Below are positions 18,267 through 27,480 of a stretch of DNA of 64,000 nt, one piece after another. The position numbers and the translations under genes are program-made. The stretch's first letter is position 1, and every line of letters begins with the position of its first letter. Source of the stretch: Collinsella sp. AK_207A (lineage in GTDB: Bacteria > Actinomycetota > Coriobacteriia > Coriobacteriales > Coriobacteriaceae); assembly GCF_902501965.1 (NCBI RefSeq), contig NZ_CABWID010000016.1:62001-126000 (forward strand), given 5' to 3'. The notes beneath the pieces are model-generated. The model did not search any database, had not been told where the DNA came from, and worked only from the letters and a program-made list of their open reading frames with translations.

Positions 18267-19508
18267 ATGACGAAAGGTCTGCATGTCACTTCCGAGATCG
18301 GGACGCTGAAGAAGGTCTGCCTGCACCGGCCCGGCGAGGAGCTGCTCAATCTGCCCCCCGACGAGCTCGAGCGACTGCTGTTCGACGACGTTCCGTTCCT
18401 GGAGGTCGCCCAGCAGGAGCACGACACCTTCGCTCAGACCCTGCGCGATCAGGGTGTCGAGGTGCTCTACCTCGAGGAGCTCGTGGCCCAGGTCTTCGAC
18501 GCGGTCCCCGAGGCCCGAGACGAGTTCCTCGACCAGTATCTCCAGGAGGCTGGCATCAAGGGCAAGCTCTTCGTTCCCGCCGTGCGCGAGAAGCTGAACT
18601 CCATCAAGGACAACCTGGAGTTCGTGAAGAAGACCATGGCCGGTCTGACCAAGTCCGAGGTCGAGCTTCCGCTGACGAGCTCCGTCACGCTCGACTCCAT
18701 GGTGAACAGCGAGTCCGAGTCCGACCTCATCATCGACCCGATGCCCAACCTCTACTTCACCCGCGACCCGTTCGCGGTGGTCGGCACCGGCGTCAACCTG
18801 AACCGCATGTACTCCGTCACGCGTAATCGCGAGACGCTCTACGGCAAGTTCATCTTCAAGTACCACCCCGACTACAAGGACGTGTCGCTGTACTACCGCC
18901 GCGGCTCCGCGTTCCACACCGAGGGTGGCGACGTCCTGAACATCAACGAGAAGACGCTCGCCGTGGGCATCTCCCAGCGCACCCAGGCCGCGGCTATCGA
19001 CGTCATGGCGCAGAACATCTTCTGGAACTCCGATTCCAAGATCGAGCGCATCCTCGCCTTCGACATCCCCGTGAGCCGCGCGTTCATGCACCTGGACACC
19101 GTCTTCACGCAGATCGACTACGACAAGTTCACCATTCACCCCGCCATCATGGGCACCCTGCGCGTGTACGACCTCACCGCCGGTAAGAACCCGGGCGACG
19201 TGAGCATCAAGGTCATGGAGGATAGCCTGGAGCACATCCTGGCCGACGCCACCGGCCAGCCCGCCGTCAAGCTCATCCCCTGCGGCGGCGGCGATCCCAT
19301 CGCGGCGGCCCGCGAACAGTGGAACGACGGTTCCAACACACTCTGCGTCTCGCCTGGCAAGATCTGCGTCTACCAGCGCAACACCGTCACCAACGACGTG
19401 CTGTACAAGGAAGGCCTGGAGCTCCTGGTGGTGCCCTCGGCCGAGCTGTCCCGCGGTCGTGGCGGCCCCCGTTGCATGAGCATGCCCTTCTGGCGTGAGG
19501 ACATCTAA
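18267..19508 (+). CDS. arcA: arginine deiminase
   Basis: Hydrolyses arginine to citrulline and ammonia, the first step of the arginine deiminase pathway. The 413 residues match the family. Recognisable parts are VCLHRPGEELLNL, the FTRDPFAVVG catalytic Asp region, FHTEGGDVL with the catalytic His and Glu nearby, MHLDTVFTQID, and the nucleophile Cys403 in GGPRCMSMPFWRED. GGAGG precedes the ATG. arcB follows after 109 bases that contain a strong hairpin, and a YfcC-type antiporter comes next. Confidence 0.97.
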   Translation: MTKGLHVTSEIGTLKKVCLHRPGEELLNLPPDELERLLFDDVPFLEVAQQEHDTFAQTLRDQGVEVLYLEELVAQVFDAVPEARDEFLDQYLQEAGIKGKLFVPAVREKLNSIKDNLEFVKKTMAGLTKSEVELPLTSSVTLDSMVNSESESDLIIDPMPNLYFTRDPFAVVGTGVNLNRMYSVTRNRETLYGKFIFKYHPDYKDVSLYYRRGSAFHTEGGDVLNINEKTLAVGISQRTQAAAIDVMAQNIFWNSDSKIERILAFDIPVSRAFMHLDTVFTQIDYDKFTIHPAIMGTLRVYDLTAGKNPGDVSIKVMEDSLEHILADATGQPAVKLIPCGGGDPIAAAREQWNDGSNTLCVSPGKICVYQRNTVTNDVLYKEGLELLVVPSAELSRGRGGPRCMSMPFWREDI

Positions 19509-19524
19509 ATATAATAGGTGTTTC

Positions 19525-19552
19525 GGCGGCGCATCCCGAGCGATGCGCCGCC
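19525..19552 (+). other. intercistronic hairpin between arcA and arcB
   Basis: GGCGGCGCATC and GATGCGCCGCC form an 11-bp perfect stem without a T-tract. Just upstream at 19510-19515 is a TATAAT sequence without a -35. The hairpin could set different arcA and arcB mRNA levels. Confidence 0.55.
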
Positions 19553-19617
19553 ACGCTGCCGCCGGGCAGAATGCTCGCGGCATATAGTGCACGGACCATA
19601 CGAAAGGAATCTGAACC

Positions 19618-20613
19618 ATGGGAGTCAACCTCTCCGGCCGCAGCTTCATCAAGCTGCTTGACTTCAGCACCGAGGAGATCGAGTACCTGCTCGCCCTCTC
19701 CAAGAACTTCAAGGACATGAAGCGCGCCGGCGTGCCGCACCGCTACCTTGAGGGCAAGAACATCGTCCTGCTGTTCCAGAAGACCTCCACGCGCACCCGC
19801 TGTTCCTTCGAGGTCGGCGGCATGGACCTCGGCATGGGCGTCACCTACCTTGATCCCGGTAGCTCCCAGATGGGCAAGAAGGAGTCCATCGAGGACACCG
19901 CCCGCGTGCTCGGCCGCATGTACGACGGCATCGAGTTCCGCGGCTTTGCCCAGGAGGACGTCGAGGACCTGGCTGCCAACGCCGGCGTGCCCGTGTGGAA
20001 CGGCCTGACCGACCTGTGGCACCCCACCCAGATGCTCGCCGACATCCTGACCGTCCAGGAGAACTTCAACTACGACATCAAGGGCAAGACCCTCGTGTTC
20101 ATGGGCGATGCCAAGAACAACGTGGCCCGCTCCCTCATGGTCGTGTGCTCCAAGCTCGGTATGAACTTCGTGGCCTGCGGTCCGAAGGAGTGCATGCCCG
20201 CCGATGACGTCATCGACGCCTGCAAGCCCATCGCTGTCGAGAACGGCTGCACCATCACCCTGACCGAGGATCCCAAGGAGGCCTGCACCGGCGCTCACGT
20301 CATCTACACCGACGTGTGGGTGTCCATGGGCGAGCCGGACAGCGTCTGGACCGAGCGCATCAAGGAGCTCACGCCCTACCGCGTGACCACCGAGCTCATG
20401 GCGCTTGCCGATCCCTCCGCGATCTTCCTGCACTGCCTACCGGCGTTCCACGATACCAACACCACTATCGGTGCCGATATCGCCGGCAAGTTCGGTGTCA
20501 CCGAGATGGAGGTCGAGGACGCGGTCTTCGAGTCCAAGCAGTCCAAGGTGTTCGATGAGGCCGAGAACCGCATGCACACCATCAAGGCGATCATGTACGC
20601 CACCCTCAAGTAA
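19618..20613 (+). CDS. arcB: ornithine carbamoyltransferase
   Basis: Interconverts citrulline plus phosphate and ornithine plus carbamoyl phosphate. The position after arcA suggests the catabolic direction, although argG and argH elsewhere in the window leave an anabolic role open. In 331 residues it has the carbamoyl-phosphate loop STRTR (57-61), DLWHPTQMLAD, FMGDAKNNVARSL, and the ornithine site FLHCLPAFHD. GAAAGGA precedes the ATG. A terminator-like hairpin follows. Confidence 0.97.
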   Translation: MGVNLSGRSFIKLLDFSTEEIEYLLALSKNFKDMKRAGVPHRYLEGKNIVLLFQKTSTRTRCSFEVGGMDLGMGVTYLDPGSSQMGKKESIEDTARVLGRMYDGIEFRGFAQEDVEDLAANAGVPVWNGLTDLWHPTQMLADILTVQENFNYDIKGKTLVFMGDAKNNVARSLMVVCSKLGMNFVACGPKECMPADDVIDACKPIAVENGCTITLTEDPKEACTGAHVIYTDVWVSMGEPDSVWTERIKELTPYRVTTELMALADPSAIFLHCLPAFHDTNTTIGADIAGKFGVTEMEVEDAVFESKQSKVFDEAENRMHTIKAIMYATLK

Positions 20614-20629
20614 GTTCGCTTGAGTTTTT

Positions 20630-20672
20630 CCTGGTGGAGGACCCTGCCCGGTCCGCCACCAGGGTTCTTTGG
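20630..20672 (+). terminator. terminator after arcB
   Basis: CCTGGTGG/CCACCAGG, with an inner GGACC/GGTCC after a small bulge, is followed by GTTCTTT. It may only partly separate arcB from the antiporter gene. Confidence 0.6.
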
Positions 20673-20757
20673 TTCCATTTCGCCTTCCGTCCCAAGCACG
20701 GCACGGACCGACGGAAGCGGAAACAGTAGTTTGACAAGAGAAGGGAGGGTGAGATCA

Positions 20758-22350
20758 ATGGCTGGAGCAACCAAGAAAAAGCGTGGCATGCTCTCTTCGT
20801 TTACGATTCTTCTCATCCTGTTGGCCGTCGTGGCCCTCGTAACCGTTATCGTTGCCGGCACGACCTCCGATGTGACCGCGGCCTCTCTGCCTGATTTCTT
20901 CATGGCTCCCGTGCGCGGTTTTTCCGATGCTCTCTCCGTGTGCCTGTTCGTGATGATCCTGGGCGGCTTCCTCGGCATGATGACCGAGACCGGCGCCCTG
21001 GACAACGGTATCGCAACCCTCGTGAAGCGGCTGAAGGGTAGGGAGACGACGCTGATCGTCATCCTGATGATCATCTTCTCCGCCGGTGGCTCCACCTATG
21101 GCATGTGCGAGGAAACCGTTCCGTTCTACGCCCTGCTCGCCGCTACCATGATGGCCGCCGGCTTCGACCCGATGGTCGGTGCCGCCACCGTGCTGCTGGG
21201 CGCCGGCTGCGGCTGCCTGGGCTCCACCGTGAACCCGTTCGCCGTCGGCGCGGCGGTCGACTCCCTCCGCAGCGTGGGCATCGAGGTCGAGCAGACCATC
21301 ATCATCGGTCTGGGTCTCGTGCTCTGGATCGTCACCACCGCCATCTCCATCTTCTTCGTCGTGCGCTACGCCAACAAGGTGAAGGCCGACAAGGGCTCCA
21401 CGATCCTCTCCCTGCAAGAGCTCAAGAACGCCGAAGAGGCCCACGGCGCCGCCGCGGCCGAGGTCACCAAGGACATCGTGCTCACCGGCCGCCAGAAGGG
21501 CGTGCTCTGGATCTTCGCGCTCACCTTCGTGGTCATGATCATCGGCTTCATCCCCCTGGGCGACCTGAACGCCTCCGTGGCCGATTTCTTCAACGCCGGC
21601 GCCACCTACGAGGAGGTCACCACCGAGGTGACCGGCGCAGACACCGTTGATGCGTACAACGAGGCGAACGACACCGCCCTCGAGGCGCCCTCCGACATGG
21701 CCGACGAGGTCGTGGGCGACTACACCACCGAGAAGCAGACTTCGCTCGGCTGGAGCGCCTACATCACCGGCGCGCCGCTCGGTACCTGGTACTTCGATGA
21801 GGCTTCCACCTGGTTCTTCATCATGGCGATCGTCATCGGCATCGTGGGCGGCCTCTCCGAGAAGAAGATCGTGAACACGTTCATCGCCGGCGCCGCCGAC
21901 ATGATGTCCGTCGTGCTCATCATCGCCCTCTCCCGTGGCGTGTCCGTGCTCATGTCCTCCACCGGCCTTGACGATTTCGTGCTGAACGCCGCTGCCAAGG
22001 CACTCTCCGGCGTCTCCGGCTTCCTGTTCGCTCCGGCCAGCTACCTCGTGTACTTCGGCCTGTCCTTCCTGATCCCCTCGACCTCCGGCATGGCCGGCGT
22101 GTCCATGCCCATCATGGGCCCGCTCGCCGTCAAGCTCGGCTTCTCGCCCGAGGTCATGGTCATGATCTTCTCCGCCGCCATCGGCGTCGTGAACCTGTTC
22201 ACGCCCACCTCCGGCGCCATCATGGGCGGCCTTGCCCTGGCGCGTATCGAGTGGACCACCTGGCTCAAGTTCGCGCTGAAGATCGTGGTCGCGATCGCCA
22301 TCGCGTCCGTGATCATCCTGACCATCGCTTGCGTCATGATCGTGCCGTAG
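20758..22350 (+). CDS. YfcC family antiporter, probably arginine/ornithine
   Basis: A 530-residue integral membrane protein of the YfcC (C4-dicarboxylate anaerobic carrier-like) family with about a dozen hydrophobic segments. Conserved stretches are AGGSTYGMCEETVPFY, GAGCGCLGSTVNPFAVG and PSTSGMAGVSMPIMGPL. A hydrophilic insert lies near residues 280-345. It follows arcA and arcB, so I infer arginine-ornithine exchange, the usual transport step of the deiminase pathway. The family alone does not fix the substrate. ATG 20758 has AAGGGAGGG upstream; TTGACA lies at 20731. Confidence 0.85.
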   Translation: MAGATKKKRGMLSSFTILLILLAVVALVTVIVAGTTSDVTAASLPDFFMAPVRGFSDALSVCLFVMILGGFLGMMTETGALDNGIATLVKRLKGRETTLIVILMIIFSAGGSTYGMCEETVPFYALLAATMMAAGFDPMVGAATVLLGAGCGCLGSTVNPFAVGAAVDSLRSVGIEVEQTIIIGLGLVLWIVTTAISIFFVVRYANKVKADKGSTILSLQELKNAEEAHGAAAAEVTKDIVLTGRQKGVLWIFALTFVVMIIGFIPLGDLNASVADFFNAGATYEEVTTEVTGADTVDAYNEANDTALEAPSDMADEVVGDYTTEKQTSLGWSAYITGAPLGTWYFDEASTWFFIMAIVIGIVGGLSEKKIVNTFIAGAADMMSVVLIIALSRGVSVLMSSTGLDDFVLNAAAKALSGVSGFLFAPASYLVYFGLSFLIPSTSGMAGVSMPIMGPLAVKLGFSPEVMVMIFSAAIGVVNLFTPTSGAIMGGLALARIEWTTWLKFALKIVVAIAIASVIILTIACVMIVP

Positions 22351-22415
22351 GCGGTCCCATTCCCGTCGTCTAATCCGGTGCGGGTCCACCCGCGCCGGTG
22401 AGGACCTACCTTTCT

Positions 22416-22453
22416 GCCCCCTCCCGTTCCGTGCGCGGGAGGGGGCGGTTTTG
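22416..22453 (+). terminator. terminator of the arc cluster
   Basis: CCCCCTCCCG pairs with CGGGAGGGGG around a 9-base loop, followed by CGGTTTTGT. Confidence 0.8.
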
Positions 22454-22581
22454 TCTTGATGACCACCGGTGGGGTGCTGGCCCGAAGCTTCTGGTGGTTT
22501 GGTTGAGCGCGATGGCGTGAACGGTGCCGTGGGGTATACGGTGGGGGAAACGTTGAACGATTGTGGTTCGGAGGGATTGCC

Positions 22582-23184
22582 ATGGCCAAGGGGGAGAAGG
22601 TCGTCAAGTTCGGCTTCTGGCCGTTCATCATCGTTGCAGTGCTGGCTGCCGTGGTGGGTGCGCTCGTGCCCACCACGATCCAGCGCGTGTTCGCGCCGGC
22701 CGTGAAGCTGGACGCCACATCCGTTTCGGAGCGCTTGGAGGAGTGTCAGGACCTGGTGACCGCCAAGCTCGACTACCGCGGCCTCGTGCGTTACGAAGAG
22801 GGCGATATCGACTTCATCAACAAGAAGGCCTTCACCATGATCTACGACGCCCAGGTGAGCGCCGGCGTCGACCTCTCGCAGGCCAAGGTGACGGTCTCCG
22901 GGCGCGAGGTGCAGGTCACCCTGCCCGCGGCAACGGTGAAGTCAATCGAGATCGACCCCGATTCACTCGAGTTCTACGACGAGAAGTTCGCGCTCTTCAA
23001 CTGGCAAGACCGCACCGACACCGCCGAAGCCCTCAAGCTCGCCCAAAAAGATGCCGAAGCCAAAGTGGACGAATCCGATTTGATATCGACCGCCAACAAA
23101 CAAGCCAAAACCGTCGTGGAAACCCTGCTCAAGCCCCTCCAGTCAGATAACGACCCCTACACCGTAAACGTAACAGTGGGATAG
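22582..23184 (+). CDS. DUF4230 domain membrane-anchored protein
   Basis: About 200 residues with one N-terminal membrane helix (roughly residues 9-31, FGFWPFIIVAVLAAVVGALV) and an extracytoplasmic domain of the DUF4230 type. The pattern ...ECQDLVTAKLDYRGLV... then FTMIYDAQVSAGVDLS, VTVSGREVQVTLPAA and EIDPDSLEFYDEK is characteristic. The function is unknown. ATG 22582 follows GGAGGGA. It is isolated between the arc cluster and the DUF1846 gene, toward which it converges. Confidence 0.75.
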   Translation: MAKGEKVVKFGFWPFIIVAVLAAVVGALVPTTIQRVFAPAVKLDATSVSERLEECQDLVTAKLDYRGLVRYEEGDIDFINKKAFTMIYDAQVSAGVDLSQAKVTVSGREVQVTLPAATVKSIEIDPDSLEFYDEKFALFNWQDRTDTAEALKLAQKDAEAKVDESDLISTANKQAKTVVETLLKPLQSDNDPYTVNVTVG

Positions 23185-23241
23185 GGTTTCAACGGGCTCT
23201 TTCCTATAAGCCACGGACGGGCCTTCGCGGCCGAGCGTGTG

Positions 23242-24723
23242 CTAACCGTGGTAGAACGTGTGGCGCTCGAACTTGGGCTCGCAGCATACGTTGATGCCGA
23301 GCTTGCGGTACACGCGCTCGTCCGTGGCCGAGATGATCACGGAGAAGAACGCGTCGCAACCGGCGAGGTCGGGCAGGCCGCCGATCACGCGCTTGGCCGT
23401 CTCGCTCGTGCCGCTCGTGATCGAGAGCGCGATGAGCGTCTCGTCGGAGTGCAGGCGGTGGTTCCGGTTGGCCAGATGCTCGGTCTTCAGGTGGCAGATG
23501 GGGTTGATGGCCGCGTCGTCGATGACGTTCTGCTCGATGTCCACGCCGGTGACGGTCTTCAGGGCGTTCATGAGCAGCGAGCTGGCGGCCCCCAGGCGCT
23601 CGCTCGTCTTGCCCGTCACCACGCGGCCGTCCGCGAGGATGAGCGCGCCCACGGGACCGCCCGTCTCCTTCTCGCGCTCGAGCGCGGCCTGGCGCGTGGG
23701 CAGGTAGTTCTTGTCGATACCGGCCTTCTGCATGATGGCCTGCAGGCGAGAGACCTGCTCGGCGCCGCTTCCCGTGCGCTTCACGGTCTCGGCGGCGGTG
23801 AAGTAGCGGCGAACGATCTCGGCGCGGCTCGCGTCGCGGCAGGCGTCGTCGTCGGAGATGGCGAAACCGACCATGTTGACGCCCATGTCCGTGGGGCTCT
23901 GGTAGGGGCTCTCGCCCAGGATCTTCTGCATGAGCGCCTTGACCACGGGGAACGCCTCGACGTCGCGGTTGTAGTTCACCGTGGTCTCGCCGTAGGCGTC
24001 CAGGTGGAAGGAATCGATGATGTTCGCGTCATCCAGGTCCACCGTCGCCGCCTCGTAGGCGATGTTCACGGGGTGGGAGAGCGGCAGGTTCCAGACGGGG
24101 AAGGTCTCGAACTTGGCGTAGCCGGCCTCAACGCCGTGCTCGTGCTCGTGGTAGAGCTGCGAGAGGCAGGTGGCGAGCTTACCGGAGCCGGGGCCGGGGG
24201 CCGTCACCACCACGAGCGGGCGCGTCGTCTCCACGAACTCGTTCCTGCCGTAGCCCTCGGGTGAGACGATGAGGTCCACGTCGTGCGGGTAGCCCTCGAT
24301 GGGGTAGTGCAGCTTGCAGGGGATGCCGAGCGCGGCCAGGCGCTGGCGGAACGCGTCCGCCGCCGGCTGGCCGGCGTACTGGGTGAGCACGACGGCGGCG
24401 ATGCGGAAGCCCTCGCCGCGGAAGACGTCCGCCAGGCGCAGCACGTCCTCGTCGTAGGTGATGCCGAGGTCGCCGCGGGCCTTGTTCTTCTCGATGTGGC
24501 CCGCGTTGATGGCGATGATGATTTCCACGTCCTCGCGGAGGTTCTTGAGCAGGCGGAACTTGGAGTCCGGCTCGAAGCCGGGGAGCACGCGGCTCGCGTG
24601 GTAGTCGTCGAAGAGCTTGCCGCCGAACTCGAGGTAGAGCTTACCGCCGAACTGCGCGATCCGCTCCTTGATGCGCGTTTCCTGCAGTTCTAGGTACTTC
24701 TCGTTGTCGAATCCTCGGCGCAT
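23242..24723 (-). CDS. DUF1846 domain-containing protein
   Basis: A 493-residue cytoplasmic protein of the DUF1846 family, common in anaerobes and Firmicutes, with no settled function. It begins RRGFDNEKYLELQ and includes IIIAINAGHIEKNKARGDLG, a P-loop-like VVVTAPGPGSGKLATC, and FPVWNLPLSHPVNIAYEAAT. Structural work on a relative has suggested a nucleotide- or sugar-acid-binding enzyme, which I cannot test here. The ATG is at 24723. Confidence 0.88.
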   Translation of the reverse strand: MRRGFDNEKYLELQETRIKERIAQFGGKLYLEFGGKLFDDYHASRVLPGFEPDSKFRLLKNLREDVEIIIAINAGHIEKNKARGDLGITYDEDVLRLADVFRGEGFRIAAVVLTQYAGQPAADAFRQRLAALGIPCKLHYPIEGYPHDVDLIVSPEGYGRNEFVETTRPLVVVTAPGPGSGKLATCLSQLYHEHEHGVEAGYAKFETFPVWNLPLSHPVNIAYEAATVDLDDANIIDSFHLDAYGETTVNYNRDVEAFPVVKALMQKILGESPYQSPTDMGVNMVGFAISDDDACRDASRAEIVRRYFTAAETVKRTGSGAEQVSRLQAIMQKAGIDKNYLPTRQAALEREKETGGPVGALILADGRVVTGKTSERLGAASSLLMNALKTVTGVDIEQNVIDDAAINPICHLKTEHLANRNHRLHSDETLIALSITSGTSETAKRVIGGLPDLAGCDAFFSVIISATDERVYRKLGINVCCEPKFERHTFYHG

Positions 24724-24885
24724 GGGACGACGTCTCCTCTCGGGGGCGGGGCAATGTCATGAACGGCAGTATACCGGAGGAGATGCGGGCTCCAGGCGAG
24801 GGCGGCGCGCGGGCGGGGTATAAGCCAACGGAATGACCATCGGCAACGATGCCGGGAAGCATGCGATGATTGGAGAGGGTGTTCG

Positions 24886-25383
24886 ATGGCAACGCCGGAA
24901 TTCATCTTGAAGCTGCGCGAGAAGATCGGTCACGACCCGCTGTGGCTCATCGGCGTGACGGCTTTTGTCGAGGACGGCCGGGGGCGCGTCCTTCTGGGCC
25001 GCCGGGCCGACACCGGGGATTGGGCGCTCGTCTATGGGATCAACGAGCCGGGCGAGGAGCCGGCGGCGACGGTGGTGCGCGAGGTGCGCGAGGAGACGGG
25101 GGTGGACTGCGTCCCCGTGGCGCTCGCGAGCGTGAAGGCGGGGGAGCGGCCCGTCACCTACGCCAACGGGGACGTCTGCCAGTACCTTGACCTCATGTAC
25201 GCATGCCGCCTGAATATGGACGGCAACGGGGATCCCTTCGTGGGCGATGACGAGAGCCTGTCTGTGGGGTGGTTCGACCTGGATGCGCTGCCGGAGCCGC
25301 TCGCGGCAAGCACGAAGGAGCGTCTGCGCCGTATGGCGGAGTTTCGTGCGGCAGGTGGGTCGGCGGCGCTGTTCTCGCTGTAG
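24886..25383 (+). CDS. Nudix hydrolase
   Basis: A 165-residue Nudix-fold pyrophosphohydrolase. The full Nudix box GX5EX7REUXEEXGU is present: G-INEPG-E-EPAATVV-REVREETGV. Members cleave nucleoside diphosphates linked to another group, and many accept NUDP-sugars or oxidised nucleotides; the substrate is not evident. It is monocistronic, upstream of the tRNA-Gln promoter. Confidence 0.9.
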   Translation: MATPEFILKLREKIGHDPLWLIGVTAFVEDGRGRVLLGRRADTGDWALVYGINEPGEEPAATVVREVREETGVDCVPVALASVKAGERPVTYANGDVCQYLDLMYACRLNMDGNGDPFVGDDESLSVGWFDLDALPEPLAASTKERLRRMAEFRAAGGSAALFSL

Positions 25384-25485
25384 CGCCGGCCGGGCCGCAG
25401 AGGCCCTGCGCGGCTCGTGCAACTGGCCGTTCAGCGCCGCGTCTCCACAGGCTGTCCATAAGCTGTCGAGTTTGAAAAAAGGGTC

Positions 25486-25514
25486 TTGCCACGACTGCAA
25501 CCCTCCCGTAATAT
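25486..25514 (+). promoter_or_regulatory. promoter of the tRNA-Gln/tRNA-Glu cluster
   Basis: TTGCCA (25486-25491) and TAATAT (25509-25514) are 17 bases apart, with the tRNA-Gln gene 34 bases downstream. Confidence 0.7.
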
Positions 25515-25548
25515 ATTTACCTGCGCTGAGGAGCGCAGATGCATCGAT

Positions 25549-25622
25549 TGGGATGTCGTCTAATGGCAGGACAGCGGATTCTGGTTCCGTCAATGGGGGT
25601 TCGACTCCCTCCATCCCAGCCA
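25549..25622 (+). tRNA. tRNA-Gln (CTG)
   Basis: The cloverleaf has acceptor arms TGGGATG/CATCCCA, the anticodon loop TTCTGGT giving CTG, a GGTTCGACTCC T-loop region, and an encoded CCA. Confidence 0.93.
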
Positions 25623-25644
25623 ATGCCTGCCCCTCCAGAAGCCG

Positions 25645-25720
25645 GCCCGTTCGTCTAGCGGTTTAGGACGCCGCCCTCTCAAGGCGGAGATCACCAGTTC
25701 GAATCTGGTACGGGCTACCA
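25645..25720 (+). tRNA. tRNA-Glu (CTC), copy 1
   Basis: Acceptor arms GCCCGTT/TACGGGC with CTCTCAA as anticodon loop (CTC), GGTTCGAATC-type T loop and encoded CCA. It is identical to the copy 113 bases downstream. Confidence 0.93.
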
Positions 25721-25757
25721 CGAGTTCCACGGGGCACTCCGAGCCCCAACATATATG

Positions 25758-25833
25758 GCCCGTTCGTCTAGCGGTTTAGGACGCCGCCCTCTCAAGGCGG
25801 AGATCACCAGTTCGAATCTGGTACGGGCTACCA
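25758..25833 (+). tRNA. tRNA-Glu (CTC), copy 2
   Basis: An exact 76-base duplicate of the preceding tRNA-Glu gene, with CTC anticodon and encoded CCA. Confidence 0.93.
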
Positions 25834-25841
25834 AACAAGAC

Positions 25842-25878
25842 TTCGGCGAACTGCTCACGCGGTTCGCCGAATTATTTT
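25842..25878 (+). terminator. terminator of the tRNA cluster
   Basis: TTCGGCGAAC pairs with GTTCGCCGAA and is followed by TTATTTT. Confidence 0.85.
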
Positions 25879-25916
25879 CGCACCATCCTGGCGGCGTATA
25901 ACATGGCGGAGCATAA

Positions 25917-25957
25917 CACGGCCCCAGGCAAACCTAACCGATCTGCCTGGGGCCGTG
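25917..25957 (-). terminator. terminator of gltA
   Basis: CACGGCCCCAGGCA and TGCCTGGGGCCGTG form a 14-bp stem downstream of the gltA stop on the minus strand, followed there by TTATGC. Confidence 0.65.
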
Positions 25958-25992
25958 CTGCGTATCGGGGTGGGAGCGCGTTGTCCAGCCCG

Positions 25993-27414
25993 TTATCGTT
26001 CGCTGAGCGGCACGTACGTCATGTCGTTCATCACGGAAACGTACGCCGGGCGGATGATGCGGTGCGCGCCGAACAGCTCCTCCATGCGGTGCGCGCCCCA
26101 GCCCGCGGTACGGGCTACGGCAAAGAGCGGCGTCACGAGTGTGTCGGGCACGCCGAGCATGGAGTAGATGAAGCCGGAGTAGAGGTCGATGTTCGCGCAG
26201 ATAGGCTTGGTGGTACCGAGCACGCTGCGCATGACCTCGGGTGCCAAGCGCTCCACGCTCTCGATGAGGCGGAACTCGTCGCCCAGACCCTTGGCGTCGG
26301 CGAGGCTGCGGGCGTAGCGCTTGCAGAGCTTGGCGCGCGGGTCGGAGAGCGTGTAGACCGCATGTCCCATGCCGTAGATGAGGCCTGAGCCGTCGAACGC
26401 CTCGCGACGCAGGATCTTCTCGAGATAGCTCGCCAGCTCGTCGTCGTTGCTCCATTTCTTAACATGGGCGGCGATGTCTGCCTGCTCGCCGCGCACCTTG
26501 TTGTTGGCACCGCCGTGGCGCGGCCCCTTGAGCGAGCCGATGGCCGCCGCGTAGGCGGAGTAGGCATCGGTGGCCGAGGACGAGAGCACGCGGCACGAGA
26601 ACGTGGAGTTGTTACCGCCGCCGTGCTCGGCGTGGAGCATGAGCATGACGTCCAGCAGCATGGCCTCTTCGTGCGTGTAGGAGTCGTTGCCGCGAAGCAC
26701 CTGCAGGATGGTCTCGGCAGTGGAGAGGTTCACGTCGGGGATGGGGATCTGCGCGCGGCGCCCCTCCTGGCGCGCCGCCGAGAACGCGTGGGCCATGGCC
26801 GCCAGGCGCGGCAGACGCGAGAGCAGCGAGATGGCAACGTCGATCTCGTGCTCGGGCGTGATGCAGTCCGGGTCCGCGTCGAAGGCGTAGAGGAGGAGCA
26901 CGGCGCGCATGAGCACGTTCATGATGCTCGAGGACACGGTGGTGATGGGGAACTGCGAAACGTAGCCTTCGGAGATGTGGCGATACGCCCCAAGCCGCTC
27001 CTGGAAATCTGCAAGCTCAGATATGGTGGGGAGAGATCCCGTGAGCAGCAGGTAGGCGAGTTCCTCGTACCCAAAGCGGTCCTCTGCCTGGGCGTTGGTG
27101 ATCAGGTCCTCGATGTCGTAGCCACGGATGGTCAGCTTGCCCTCATCCGGAACGACCACGCCGTCTACCTTGTTGTAGCCGTGCACGTTGGAGATGAGCG
27201 TGAGGCCCGCGACCACGCCGGAGCCGTCAGCGTTGCGGAGGCCGCGCTTGACGTCGTGTTCCTGGAAGAGCGCCTCGTCCAGCGGTCTCACCACGGCACC
27301 GTGATACAGGCGCTCGCTTGCCGGGGTGATCTGACGGCTCGCCTCGTAGTCGATGACAAGGCGGCTCAACTGGTCGTCAAAGCGGTAGTAGATGTTCTGG
27401 GTGGAATAGGGCAT
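25993..27414 (-). CDS. gltA: citrate synthase
   Basis: Condenses acetyl-CoA with oxaloacetate to citrate, probably as part of a partial TCA pathway toward glutamate in an anaerobe. The 473 residues carry the catalytic His regions in LHAEHGGGNNSTF and YGMGHAVYT, then SLKGPRHGGAN and, near the C terminus, NIDLYSGFIY. The N terminus has an extra segment of about 100 residues with RGYDIEDL. ATG 27414 follows GGAGGGA. An ACT-domain gene lies 67 bases upstream on the same strand. Confidence 0.95.
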   Translation of the reverse strand: MPYSTQNIYYRFDDQLSRLVIDYEASRQITPASERLYHGAVVRPLDEALFQEHDVKRGLRNADGSGVVAGLTLISNVHGYNKVDGVVVPDEGKLTIRGYDIEDLITNAQAEDRFGYEELAYLLLTGSLPTISELADFQERLGAYRHISEGYVSQFPITTVSSSIMNVLMRAVLLLYAFDADPDCITPEHEIDVAISLLSRLPRLAAMAHAFSAARQEGRRAQIPIPDVNLSTAETILQVLRGNDSYTHEEAMLLDVMLMLHAEHGGGNNSTFSCRVLSSSATDAYSAYAAAIGSLKGPRHGGANNKVRGEQADIAAHVKKWSNDDELASYLEKILRREAFDGSGLIYGMGHAVYTLSDPRAKLCKRYARSLADAKGLGDEFRLIESVERLAPEVMRSVLGTTKPICANIDLYSGFIYSMLGVPDTLVTPLFAVARTAGWGAHRMEELFGAHRIIRPAYVSVMNDMTYVPLSER

Positions 27415-27480
27415 GAACGCTCCCTCCAAAAGGGCGGTCCCGATCGACGCGCCCGTGCTTGCTGCGCGTGCCTGCGCCTT

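Noticed and set aside
20755-22389. A minus-strand Asp/Gly/His-rich frame opposite the YfcC antiporter
   Set aside because: Antisense shadow; the plus-strand frame has clear membrane segments and signatures.
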